A DNA stretch of 64,000 nt from Luzula sylvatica (Eukaryota > Streptophyta > Magnoliopsida > Poales > Juncaceae). Positions 1 to 11,540 of the stretch are shown one piece after another. A program made the position numbers and the translations under genes. Every line of letters starts with the position of its first letter. Position 1 is the stretch's first letter. A model generated the notes under the pieces. It made no database searches. It had not been told where the DNA came from and saw only the letters and a list, made by a program, of their open reading frames with translations. Location: contig OX326958.1 of assembly GCA_946800325.1 (NCBI GenBank), positions 72,661,264-72,725,263 on the forward strand, given 5' to 3'.

Positions 1-124
1 TATGTAGTAAAAGATACGATACAAATGATCTAAAAACACGTTATTTGAACTCCTGAAAGCGTTAAAATCTTGTTTTGAATCGAAAAACAAACTTTCTTAG
101 TGTTTGTTAAATTTGGTGAAAAGT
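1..124 (+). repeat. Reference monomer of the 124-bp satellite
   Basis: First complete unit, used here to number monomer positions 1-124. The majority unit has about 35 G/C of 124 (28%). Landmarks by monomer position: TATGTAGTAAAAG at 1-13, ATACGATAC at 14-22, TGATC at 26-30, ACACGTTATTTGAAC at 36-50, TCCTCAAAGCGTT at 51-63, TTGTTTTGAATCG at 70-82, ACAAACTTTCTTAGTG at 87-102 and GAAATTTGGTGAAAAG at 108-123. It carries four CpG (tACGa, cACGt, aGCGt, aTCGa) and one GATC. Most variation falls at 6-7 (ag/cg/ca/tg), 24 (a/c), 31-33 (taa/tta/ttt/tca), 39 (g/a), 48-51, 56, 64 (a/g/t), 70-71, 82-83 and 107-108 (tg/cg/tt). This particular unit has the CTCCTGAAAG and TGTTAAATT variants (type K of the HOR below). 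No internal shorter periodicity is evident. Confidence 0.95.
86..108. other. Short dyad symmetry inside each monomer
   Basis: In this unit AACAAAC (86-92) is the reverse complement of GTTTGTT (102-108), separated by a 9-base spacer, so a 7-bp stem is possible. In the majority unit, where position 108 is G, the arm is 6 bp (ACAAAC/GTTTGT). It recurs in nearly every monomer because both arms are among the more conserved words. Dyad symmetry is a reported property of several centromere satellites; whether a cruciform forms here is inference. Confidence 0.45.
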
Positions 125-744
125 TATGTAGTAAAAGATACGATACAACTGATCTAAAAAGACATTATTTGAACTCCTCAAAGCGTTAGAATCTTGTTTT
201 GAATCGAAAAACAAACTTTCTTAGTGTTTGTGAAATTTGGTGAAAAGTTATGTAGTAAAAGATACGATACAAATGATCTAAAAACACGTTATTTGATCTC
301 CTCAAAGCGTTAAAATCTTGTTTTGAATCGGAAAACAAACTTCCTTAGTGTTTGTGAAATTTGGTGAAAAGTTATGTAGTAAAAGATACGATACAAATGA
401 TCTAAAAACACGTTATTTGAACTCCTCAAAGCGTTAGAATCTTGTTTTGAATCGAAAAACAAACTTTCTTAGTGTTTGTGAAATTTGGTGAAAAGTTATG
501 TCGTAAAAGATACGATACAAATGATCTTAAAACACGTTATTTGAACTCCTCAATGCGTTAAAATCATGTTTTGAATCGGAAAACAAACTTTCTTAGTGTT
601 TGCGAAATTTGGTGAAAAGTTATGTAGTAAAAGATACGATACAAATGATCTAAAAACACGTTATTTGAACCCCTCAAAGCGTTAGAATCTTGTTTTGAAT
701 CGAAAAACAAACTTTTTTAGTGTTTGTGAAATTTGGTAAAAAGT

Positions 745-1614
745 TATGTAGTAAAAGAGACGATACAAGTGATCTAAAAACACGTTATTTGAACTCCTCA
801 AAGCGTTAAAATCATGTTTTGAATCGGAAAACAAACTTTCTTAGTGTTTGTGAAATTTGGTGAAAAGTTATGTCATAAAAGATACGATACAAATGATCTT
901 AAAACACGTTATATGAACTCCTCAAAGCATTAGAATCTTGTTTTCAATCGAAAAAAAAACTTTCTTAGTGTTTGCGAAATTTGGTGAAAAGTTACGTAGT
1001 AAAAGATACGGTACAAATGATCTCAAAACACGTTATTTGAACTCCTCAAAGCGTTAAAACCTTGTTTTGAATCGAAAAACAAACTTTCTTAGTGTTTGTG
1101 AAATTTGGTGAAAAGTTATGTCATAAAAGATACGATACAAATGATCTTAAAACACGTTATTTGAAAACTCCTCAAAGCGTTAGAATCTTGTTTTGAATCG
1201 AAAAACAAACTTTCTTAGTGTTTGTGAAATTTGGTGAAAAGTTATGTCGTAAAAGATACGATACAAATGATCTTAAAACATGTTATTTGAAGTCCTCAAA
1301 GCGTTAAAATCATGTTTTGAATCGGAAAACAAACTTTCTTAGTGTTTGCGAAATTTGGTGAAAAGTTATGTAGTAAAAGATACGATATAAATGATCTAAA
1401 AACACGTTATTTGAACTCCTCAAAGCGTTAGAATCTTGTTTTGAATCGAAAAACAAACTTTCTTAGTGTTTGTGAAATTTGGTGAAAAGTTATGTCGTAA
1501 AACATACGATACAAATGATCTTAAAACACGTTATTTGAACTCCTCAAAGCGTTAAAATCTTGTTTTGAATCGAAAAACAAACTTTCTTAGTGTTTGCGAA
1601 ATTTGGTGAAAAGT
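745..1614. repeat. 870-bp seven-monomer cassette, copy 1
   Basis: Seven monomers in fixed order, 7 x 124 + 2 bases. In order: a unit with AGAGACGATACAAGTG; a unit with TTATATGAAC and TTTTCAATCG; a unit with ACGTAG, ACGGTAC and AAAACC; a unit with the 2-base insertion giving TTTGAAAACTCC; a unit with ACATG and GAAGTCC; a unit with GATATAAAT; and a unit with CGTAAAACATAC. The same order returns at 9802, 53711, 59790 and 62396, so it marks an old higher-order unit present on both sides of the window. Confidence 0.9.
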
Positions 1615-3726
1615 TATGTAGTAAAAGATACGATACAAATGATCTTTAAACACGTTATTTGAACTCCACAAAGCGTTAAAATCTTGTTTTGAATCGAAAA
1701 ACAAACTTTCTTAGTGTTTGCGAAATTTGGTGAAAAAGTTATGTAGTAAAAGATACGATACAAATGATCTTTAAACACGTTATTTGAACTCCTCAAAGCG
1801 TTCGAATCTTGTTTTGAATCGAAAAACAAACTTTCTTAGTGTTTGTGAAATTTGGTGAAAAGTTATGTCATAAAAGATATGATACAAATGATCTAAAAAC
1901 ACGTTATTTGAACTCCACAAAGCGTTAGAATCTTGTTTTGAATCGAAAAACAAACTTTCTTAGTGTTTGTGAAATTTGGTGAAAAGTTATGTCGTAAAAT
2001 ATACGATACAACTGATCTAAAAACACGTTATTTGAAAACCTCAAAGCGTTAAAATCATGTTTTGAATCGGAAAACAAACTTTCTTAGTGTTTGTGAAATT
2101 TGGTGAAAAATTATGTAGTAAAAGATACGATACAAATGATCTAGAAACACGTTATTTGTACTCCTCAAAGCGTTAAAATCTTGTTTTGAATCCGAAAACA
2201 AACTTTCTTAGTGTTTGTGAAATTTGGTGAAAAGTTATGTAGTAAAAGATACGATACAAATGATCTTAAATCACGCTATTTGAACTCCTAAAAGCGTTAA
2301 AATCATGTTTTGAATCGGAAAACAAACTTTCTTAGTGTTTGTGAAATTTGGTGAAAAGTTATGTAGTAAAAGATACGATACAAATGATCTAAAAACACGT
2401 TATTTGTACTCCTCAAAGCGTTAAAATCTTGTTTTGAATCCGAAAACAAACTTTCTTAGTGTTTGGGAAATTTGGTGAAAAGTTATATCATAAAAGATAC
2501 GATACAAATGATGTTAAAACACGTTATTTGAACTCCTCAAAGCATTAGAATCTTGTTTTGAATCGAAAAACAAACTTTCTTAGTGTTGGCGAAATTTGGT
2601 GAAAAGTTATGTCGTAAAAGATACGATACAAATGATCTTAAAACACGTTATTTGAACTGCTCAAAGCGTTAAAATTTTTGTTTTGAATCGAAAAACAAAC
2701 TTTCTTAGTGTTTGCGAAATTTGGTGAAAAAGTTATGTAGTAAAAGATACGATACAAATGATCTTTAAACACGTTATTTGAACTCCTCAAAGCGTTAAAA
2801 TCTTGTTTTGAATCGAAAAACAAACTTTCTTAGTGTTGGCGAAATTTGGTGAAAAAGTTATGTAGTAAAAGATACGATACAAATGATCTTTAAACACGTT
2901 ATTTGAACTCCACAAAGCGTTAAAATCTTGTTTTGAATCGAAAAACAAACTTTCTTAGTGTTTGTGAAATTTGGTGAAAAGTTATGTAGTAAAAGATACG
3001 ATACAAATGATCTAAAAACACGTTATTTGAACTCCACAAAGCGTTAAAATCTTGTTTTGAATCGAAAAACAAACTTTCTTAGTGTTTGTGAAATTTGGTG
3101 AAAAGTTATGTAGTAAAAGATACGATACAACTGATCTAAAAAAACGTTATTTGAACACCTCAAAGCGTTAAAATCTTGTTTTGAATCGAAAAACAAACTT
3201 TCTTAGTGTTTGTGAAATTTGGTGAAAAGTTATGTAGTAAAAGATACGATACAAATGATCTAAAAACACGTTATTTGTACTCCTCAAAGCGTTAAAATCT
3301 TGTTTTGAATCCGTAAGCAAACTTTCTTAGTGTTTGTGAAATTTGGTGAAAAGTTATGTAGTAAAAGATACGATACAAATGATCTAAAAACACGTTATTT
3401 GAACTCCTCAAAGCGTTAGATTCTTGTTTTGAATCGAAAAACAAACTTTCTTAGTGTTTGTGAAATTTGGTGAAAAGTTATGTCACAAAAGATACGATAC
3501 AAATGATCTTAAAACACGTTATTTGAGCTCCTCAAAGCGTTGGAATCTTGTTTTGAATCGAAAAACAAACTTTCTTAGTTTTTTTGAAATTTGGTGAAAA
3601 GTTATGTTGTAAAAGATACGATACAAATGATCTGAAAACACGTTATTTGATCTCCTCAAAGCATTAAAATCTTGTTTTGAATCGAATAACAAACTTTCTT
3701 AGTGTTTGCGAAATTTGGTGAAAAGT

Positions 3727-6700
3727 TATGTAGAAAAAGATACGATACAACTGATGTAAAAACACGTTATTTGAACTCCTCAAAGCGTTAGAATCTTGTT
3801 TTGAATTGCAAAACAAACTTTCTTAGTGTTTGTTAAATTTGGTGAAAAGTTGTGTAGTAAAAGATACGATACAAATGATCTTAAAACACGTTATTTGAAC
3901 TCCTCAAAGCGTTAGAATCTTGTTTTGAATCGAAAAACAAACTTTCTTAGTGTTTGCGAAATTTGGTGAAAAGTTATGTTGTAAAAGATACGATACAAAT
4001 GATCTTAAAACACGTTATTTGAACTCCTCAAAGCGTTAAAATCTTGTTTTGAATCGAAAAGAAAACTTTCTTAGTGTTTGCGAAATTTGGTGAAAAGTTA
4101 TGTAGTAAAAGATACGATACAAATGATCTTTAAACACGTTATTTGAACTCCTCAAAGCGTTAAAATCTTGTTTTGAATCGAAAAACAAACTTTCTTAGCG
4201 TTTGTGAAATTTGGTGAAAATATATGTAGTAAAAGATACGATTCAAATGATCTAAAAATACGTTATTTGAACTCCACAAAGCGTTGAAATCTTGTTTTGA
4301 ATCGAAAAACAAACTTTCTTAGTGTTTGTGAAATTTGGTGAAATGTTATGTAGTTTAAGATACGATACAAATGATCTAAAAACACGTTATTTGTACTCCT
4401 CAAAGCGTTAAAATCTTTTTTTGAATCCGAAAACAAATTTTCTTAGTGTTTGTGAAATTTGGTGAAAAGTTATGTAGTAAAAGATACGATACAAATGATC
4501 TAAAAACACGTTATTTGAACTCCTCAAAGCGTTAGAATCTTGTTTTGAATCGAAAAACAAAATTTCTTAGTGTTTGTGAAATTTGGTGAAAAGTTATGTC
4601 GTAAAAGATACGATACAAAAGATCTTAAAACACGTTATTTGAACTCCTCAAAGCGTTAGAATCTTGTTTTGAATCGAAAAACAAACTTTCTTAGTGTTTG
4701 TGAAATTGGAGAAAAGTTATGTCATAAAAGATACGATACAAATGATCTTAAAACACGTTATTTGAACTCCTCAAAGCGTTAGAATCTTGTTTTGAATCGA
4801 AAAACAAACTTTCTTAGTGTTTGTGAAATTTGGTGAAAAGTTATGTCGTAAAAGATACGATACAAATGATCTTAAAACACGTTATTTGAACTCCTCAAAG
4901 CGTTAAAATCATGTTTTGAATAGGAAAACAAACTTTCTTAGTGTTTGCGAAATTGGGTGAAAAGTTATGTAGTGAAAGATACGATACAAATGATCTAAAA
5001 ACACGTTATTTGAACCCCTCAAAGCGTTAGAATCTTGTTTTGAATCGAAAAACAAACTTTCTTAGTGTTTGTGAAATTTGGTAAAAAGTTATGTAGTAAA
5101 AGAGACGATACAAGTGATCTAAAAACACGTTATTTGAACTCCTCAAAGCGTTAAAATCATGTTTTGAATCGGAAAACAAACTTTCTTAGTGTTTGTGAAA
5201 TTTGGTGAAAAGTTATGTCATAAAAGATACGATACAAATGATCTTAAAACACGTTATATGAACTCCTCAAAGCATTAGAATCTTGTTTTCAATCGAAAAA
5301 CAAACTTTCTTAGTGTTTGCGAAATTTGGTGAAAAGTTACGTAGTAAAAGATACGGTACAAATGATCTCAAAACACGTTATTTGAACTCCTCAAAGCGTT
5401 AAAACCCTGTTTTGAATCGAAAAACAAACTTTCTTAGTGTTTGTGAAATTTGGTGAAAAGTTATGTCATAAAAGATACGATACAAATGATCTAAAAACAC
5501 GTTATTTGAACTCCTCAAAGCGTTAGAATCTTGTTTTGAATCGAAAAACAAACTTGCTTAGTGTTCGTGAAATTTTGTGAAAAGTTATGTCGTAAAAAAT
5601 ACGATACAAATGATATAAAAACACTTTATTTGAACTCCTCAAAGCGTTAGAATCTTGTTTTGAATCGGAAAACAAACTTTCTTAGTGTTTGTGAAATTTG
5701 GTGTAAAGTTATGTAGTAAAAGATACGATACAAATGATCTAAAAACACGTTATTTGAACTCCTCAAAGCGTTAGAATCTTGTTTTGAATCGAAAAACAAA
5801 CTTTCTTAGTGTTTGTGAAATTTGGTGAAAAGTTATGTCGTAAAAGATACGATACAAATGATCTAAAAACACGTTATTTGAACTCCTCAAAGCATTAGAA
5901 TCTTGTTTTGAATCGAAAAACAAACTTTCTTAGTGGTTGTGAAATTTGGTGAAAAGTTATGTAGTAAAAGATACGATACAAATGATCTTTAAACACGTTA
6001 TTTGAACTCTACAAAGCGTTAAAATCTTGTTTTGAATCGAAAAACAAACTTTCTTAGTGTTTGCGAAATTTGGTGAAAAAATTATGTAGTAAAAGATACG
6101 ATACAAATGATCTTTAAACACGTTATTTGAACTCCTCAAAGCGTTAAAATCTTGTTTTGAATCGAAAAACAAACTTTCTTAGTGGTTGTGAAATTTGGTG
6201 AAAAGTTATGTAGTAAAAGATACGATACAAATGATCTAAAAACACGTTATTTGAACTCCACAAAGCGTTAAAATCTTGTTTTGAATCGAAAAACAAACTT
6301 TCTTAGTGTTTGTGAAATTTGGTGAAAAGTTATGTAGTAAAAGATACGATACAACTGATCTAAAAACACGTTATTTGAACACCTCAAAGCGTTAAAATCT
6401 TGTTTTGAATCGAAAAACAAACTTTCTTAGTGTTTGTGAAATTTGGTGAAAAGTTATGTAGTAAAAGATACGATACAAATGATCTAAAAACACGTTATTT
6501 GTACTCCTCAAAGCGTTAAAATCTTGTTTTGAATCCGAAAACAAACTTTCTTAGTGTTTGTGAAATTTGGTGAAAAGTTATGTAGTAAAAGATACGATAC
6601 AACTGATGTAAAAACACGTTATTTGAACTCCTCAAAGCGTTAGAATCTTGTTTTGAATTGCAAAACAAACTTTCTTAGTGTTTGTTAAATTTGGTGAAAA

Positions 6701-6826
6701 GTTGTGTAGTAAAAGATACGATACAAATGATCTTAAAACACGTTTTTTGATCTCCTCAAAGCATTATAATCTTGTTTTGAATCAAATAACAAACTTTCTT
6801 AGTGTTTGCGAAATTTGGTGAAAAGT
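3727..6826. repeat. 3100-bp segmental unit (25 monomers), copy 1
   Basis: It starts at a marker monomer with GTAGAAAAAG and CTGATGTAAAA, which reappears at 6827 (offset exactly 3100) and 11541 (offset 4714). The matching order with the next copy holds across the 3-monomer module (4099) and the -1 deletion (about 4708, matched at 7807). Two monomers are then present only in the later copy (about 8070-8318). After that the match continues at offset 3348 to about 5900, including the rare GTTCGTG word at 5563 and 8911. Confidence 0.85.
4099..4470. repeat. 372-bp three-monomer module, copy 1 of 6
   Basis: Three consecutive monomers with rare shared variants. The first ends TTAGCGTTTGTG then GAAAATATATG. 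The second has ACGATTCAAATG and AAAATACG and ends GAAATGTTATG. The third has GTAGTTTAAG and ATCTTTTTTTGAATCCG. The combination is present six times in the window and nowhere partially shuffled, so it is a good lineage tag. Confidence 0.88.
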
Positions 6827-7198
6827 TATGTAGAAAAAGATACGATACAACTGATGTAAAAACACGTTATTTGAACTCCTCAAAGCGTTAGAATCTTGTT
6901 TTGAATTGCAAAACAAACTTTCTTAGTGTTTGTTAAATTTGGTGAAAAGTTGTGTAGTAAAAGATACGATACAAATGATCTTAAAACACGTTATTTGAAC
7001 TCCTCAAAGCGTTAGAATCTTGTTTTGAATCGAAAAACAAACTTTCTTAGTGTTTGCGAAATTTGGTGAAAAGTTATGTTGTAAAAGATACGATACAAAT
7101 GATCTTAAAACACGTTATTTGAAATCCTCAAAGCGTTAAAATCTTGTTTTGAATCGAAAAGAAAACTTTCTTAGTGTTTGCGAAATTTGGTGAAAAGT

Positions 7199-7570
7199 TA
7201 TGTAGTAAAAGATACGATACAAATGATCTTTAAACACGTTATTTGAACTCCTCAAAGCGTTAAAATCTTGTTTTGAATCGAAAAACAAACTTTCTTAGCG
7301 TTTGTGAAATTTGGTGAAAATATATGTAGTAAAAGATACGATTCAAATGATCTAAAAATACGTTATTTGAACTCCACAAAGCGTTGAAATCTTGTTTTGA
7401 ATCGAAAAACAAACTTTCTTAGTGTTTGTGAAATTTGGTGAAATGTTATGTATTTTAAGATACGATACAAATGATCTAAAAACACGTTATTTGTACTCCT
7501 CAAAGCGTTAAAATCTTTTTTTGAATCCGAAAACAAACTTTCTTAGTGTTTGTGAAATTTGGTGAAAAGT
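7199..7570. repeat. 372-bp three-monomer module, copy 2 of 6
   Basis: Exactly 3100 bases after copy 1. It differs by a private GTATTTTAAG in place of GTAGTTTAAG near 7450. Confidence 0.88.
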
Positions 7571-9429
7571 TATGTAGTAAAAGATACGATACAAATGATC
7601 TAAAAACACGTGATTTGAACTCCTCAAATAGTTAGAATCTTGTTTTGAATCGAAAAACAAAATTTCTTAATGTTTGTGAAATTTGGTGAAAAGTTATGTC
7701 GTAAAAGATACGATACAAATGATCTTAAAACACGTTATTTGAACTCCTCAAAGCGTTAGAATCTTGTTTTGAATCGAAAAACAAACTTTCTTAGTGTTTG
7801 TGAAATTGGAGAAAAGTTATGTCATAAAAGATACGATACAAATGATCTTAAAACACGTTATTTGAACTCCTCAAAGCGTTAGAATATTGTTTTGAATCGA
7901 AAAACAAACTTTCTTAGTGTTTGTGAAATTTGGTGAAAAGTTATGTCGTAAAAGATACGATACAAATGATCTTAAAACACGTTATTTGAACTCCTCAAAG
8001 CGTTAAAATCATGTTTTGAATCGGAAAACAAACTTTCTTAGTGTTTGCGAAATTTGGTGAAAAGTTATGTAGTAAAAGATACGATATAAATGATCTAAAA
8101 ACACGTTATTTGAACTCCTCAAAGCGTTAGAATCTTGTTTTGAATCGAAAAACAAACTTTCTTAGTGTTTGTGAAATTTGGTGAAAAGTTATGTCGTAAA
8201 ACATACGATACAAATGATCTTAAAACACGTTATTTGAACTCCTCAAAGCGTTAAAATCATGTTTTGAATAGGAAAACAAACTTTCTTAGTGTTTGCGAAA
8301 TTGGGTGAAAAGTTATGTAGTGAAAGATACGATACAAATGATCTAAAAACACGTTATTTGAACCCCTCAAAGCGTTAGAATCTTGTTTTGAATCGAAAAA
8401 CAAACTTTCTTAGTGTTTGTGAAATTTGGTAAAAAGTTATGTAGTAAAAGAGACGATACAAGTGATCTAAAAACACGTTATTTGAACTCCTCAAAGCGTT
8501 AAAATCATGTTTTGAATCGGAAAACAAAATTTCTTAGTGTTTGTGAAATTTGGTGAAAAGTTATGTCATAAAAGATACGATACAAATGATCTTAAAACAC
8601 GTTATATGAACTCCTCAAAGCATTAGAATCTTGTTTTCAATCGAAAAACAAACTTTCTTAGTGTTTGCGAAATTTGGTGAAAAGTTACGTAGTAAAAGAT
8701 ACGGTACAAATGATCTCAAAACACGTTATTTGAACTCCTCAAAGCGTTAAAACCCTGTTTTGAATCGAAAAACAAACTTTCTTAGTGTTTGTGAAATTTG
8801 GTGAAAAGTTATGTCATAAAAGATACGATACAAATGATCTAAAAACACGTTATTTGAACTCCTCAAAGCGTTAGAATCTTGTTTTGAATCGAAAAACAAA
8901 CTTGCTTAGTGTTCGTGAAATTTTGTGAAAAGTTATGTCGTAAAAAATACGATACAAATGATATAAAAACACGTTATTTGAACTCCTCAAAGCGTTAGAA
9001 TCTTGTTTTGAATCGGAAAACAAACTTTCTTAGTGTTTGTGAAATTTGGTGTAAAGTTATGTAGTAAAAGATACGATACAAATGATCTAAAAACACGTTA
9101 TTTGAACTCCTCAAAGCGTTAGAATCTTGTTTTGAATCGAAAAACAAACTTTCTTAGTGTTTGTGAAATTTGGTGAAAAGTTATGTCGTAAAAGATACGA
9201 TACAAATGATCTAAAAACACGTTATTTGAACTCCTCAAAGCGTTAAAATCTTGATTTGAATCGAAAAACAAACTTTCTTAGTGTTTGCGAAATTTGGTGA
9301 AACGTTATGTAGTAAAAGATACGATACAAATGATCTTTAAACACGTTATTTGAACTCCTGAAAGCGTTAAAATCTTGTTTTGAATCGAAAAACAAACTTT
9401 CTTAGTGTTTGTTAAATTTGGTGAAATAT

Positions 9430-9553
9430 TATGTAGTAAAAGATACGATACAACTGATCTAAAAACACATTATTTGAACTCCTCAAAGCGTTAGAATCAT
9501 GTTTTGAATCGGAAAACAAACTTTCTTAGTGTTTGCGAAATTTGGTGAAAAGT
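9430..9553. repeat. Chimeric monomer (type I 5' half, type A 3' half)
   Basis: The 5' half has the type I signature (CAACTGATC, CACATTATTTG, TTAGAATC). The 3' half has the type A signature (ATCATG, GAATCGG and the GCG variant). Elsewhere these two signatures sit on different monomers. This looks like a recombination joint made within one monomer, possibly gene-conversion-like. Confidence 0.6.
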
Positions 9554-9801
9554 TATGTAGTAAAAGATACGATACAAATGATCTTAAAACACGTTATTTG
9601 AACTCCTCAAAGCGTTAAAATCATGTTTTGAATCGGAAAACAAACTTTCTTAGTGTTTGCGAAATTTGGTGAAAAGTTATGTAGTAAAAGATACGATACA
9701 AATGATCTAAAAACACGTTATTTGAACCCCTCAAAGCGTTAGAATCTTGTTTTGAATCGAAAAACAAACTTTTTTAGTGTTTGTGAAATTTGGTAAAAAG
9801 T

Positions 9802-10671
9802 TATGTAGTAAAAGAGACGATACAAGTGATCTAAAAACACGTTATTTGAACTCCTCAAAGCGTTAAAATCATGTTTTGAATCGGAAAACAAACTTTCTTA
9901 GTGTTTGTGAAATTTGGTGAAAAGTTATGTCATAAAAGATACGATACAAATGATCTTAAAACACGTTATATGAACTCCTCAAAGCATTAGAATCTTGTTT
10001 TCAATCGAAAAACAAACTTTCTTAGTGTTTGCGAAATTTGGTGAAAAGTTACGTAGTAAAAGATACGGTACAAATTATCTCAAAACACGTTATTTCAACT
10101 CCTCAAAGCGTTAAAACCTTGTTTTGAATCGAAAAACAAACTTTCTTAGTGTTTGTGAAATTTGGTGAAAAGTTATGTCATAAAAGATACGATACAAATG
10201 ATCTTAAAACACGTTATTTGAAAACTCCTCAAAGCGTTAGAATCTTGTTTTGAATCGAAAAACAAACTTTCTTAGTGTTTGTGAAATTTGGTGAAAAGTT
10301 ATGTCGTAAAAGATACGATACAAATGATCTTAAAACATGTTATTTGAAGTCCTCAAAGCGTTAAAATCATGTTTTGAATCGGAAAACAAACTTTCTTAGT
10401 GTTTGCGAAATTTGGTGAAAAGTTATGTAGTAAAAGATACGATATAAATGATCTAAAAACACGTTATTTGAACTCCTCAAAGCGTTAGAATCTTGTTTTG
10501 AATCGAAAAACAAACTTTCTTAGTGTTTGTGAAATTTGGTGAAAAGTTATGTCGTAAAACATACGATACAAATGATCTTAAAACACGTTATTTGAACTCC
10601 TCAAAGCGTTAAAATCTTGTTTTGAATCGAAAAACAAACTTTCTTAGTGTTTGCGAAATTTGGTGAAAAGT
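9802..10671. repeat. 870-bp seven-monomer cassette, copy 2
   Basis: Same seven monomers and the same +2 insertion (about 10220) as 745-1614, at an offset of 9057. The match to the left-flank copy extends upstream to about 9630 (the unit with AACCCCTC at 9725, matching 668) and downstream into the TTTAAA doublet. Confidence 0.9.
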
Positions 10672-11540
10672 TATGTAGTAAAAGATACGATACAAATGAT
10701 CTTTAAACACGTTATTTGAACTCTACAAAGCGTTAAAATCTTGTTTTGAATCGAAAAACAAACTTTCTTAGTGTTTGCGAAATTTGGTGAAAAAATTATG
10801 TAGTAAAAGATAGGATACAAATGATCTTTAAACACGTTATTTGAACTCCTCAAAGCGTTAAAATCTTGTTTTGAATCGAAAAACAAACTTTCTTAGTGGT
10901 TGTGAAATTTGGTGAAAAGTTATGTAGTAAAAGATACGATACAAATGATCTAAAAACACGTTATTTGAACTCCACAAAGCGTTAAAATCTTGTTTTGAAT
11001 CGAAAAACAAACTTTCTTAGTGTTTGTGAAATTTGGTGAAAAGTTATGTAGTAAAAGATACGATACAACTGATCTAAAAACACGTTATTTGAACACCTCA
11101 AAGCGTTAAAATCTTGTTTTGAATCGAAAAACAAACTTTCTTAGTGTTTGTGAAATTTGGTGAAAAGTTATGTAGTAAAAGATACGATACAAATGATCTA
11201 AAAACACGTTATTTGTACTCCTCAAAGCGTTAAAATCTTGTTTTGAATCCGAAAACAAACTTTCTTAGTGTTTGTGAAATTTGGTGAAAAGTTATGTAGT
11301 AAAAGATACGATACAACTGATGTAAAAACACGTTATTTGAACTCTTCAAAGCGTTAGAATCTTGTTTTGAATTGCAAAACAAACTTTCTTAGTGTTTGTT
11401 AAATTTGGTGAAAAGTTGTGTAGTAAAAGATACGATACAAATGATCTTAAAACACGTTTTTTGATCTCCTCAAAGCATTAAAATCTTGTTTTGAATCAAA
11501 TAACAAACTTTCTTAGTGTTTGCGAAATTTGGTGAAAAGT

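Larger units (their letters stand above)
1..3726. repeat. Left flank: heterogeneous monomers, no regular HOR
   Basis: About 30 monomers of mixed types in irregular order. It contains the 870-bp cassette (745-1614), then a cluster of +1 indels (about 1733, 2677, 2727, 2851) and runs of units carrying TTTAAA at monomer 31-36. One unit near 3560-3600 is unusually T-rich where the GTGTTTG word normally stands. No gene or non-satellite sequence. Compared with 38334-53090, neighbouring units differ more from each other, as expected for an older, less homogenised part. Confidence 0.85.
6827..11540. repeat. 4714-bp segmental unit (38 monomers + 2 bases), copy 2
   Basis: The expanded version of the 3727-6826 unit: same marker start, but 13 extra monomers. 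Two are inserted near 8070-8318 and about eleven at about 9250-10670, the latter including a second copy of the 870-bp cassette (9802-10671). The doublet with TGAAAAAATTATG occurs at 6076 in copy 1 and at 10791 here, and the paired sites 5957 and 10671 are also 4714 apart. So the block 5957-8300 is matched by 10671-13014. Nested duplication by unequal exchange is the natural reading. Confidence 0.85.

Noticed and set aside
951..970. A-run (AAAAAAAAAC) as a possible poly-A tail of an inserted retroelement
   Set aside because: It is a C-to-A change within the normal AAAAACAAAC word; length and phase are unchanged.
1614..1829. 71-codon minus-strand reading frame, with near copies at 5957, 10671, 18358, 21957, 27664, 33743 and 35852
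   Set aside because: It begins at TTG, not ATG. It spans 1.7 monomers and exists only where TTTAAA variants remove a stop codon and a +1 insertion keeps the frame. 124 is not divisible by three, so each unit would shift frame. It is a by-product of the repeat.
2638..2823. 61-codon minus-strand reading frame
   Set aside because: Same repeat-derived frame as above, altered by the +1 insertions near 2677 and 2727. No start signal or codon bias.
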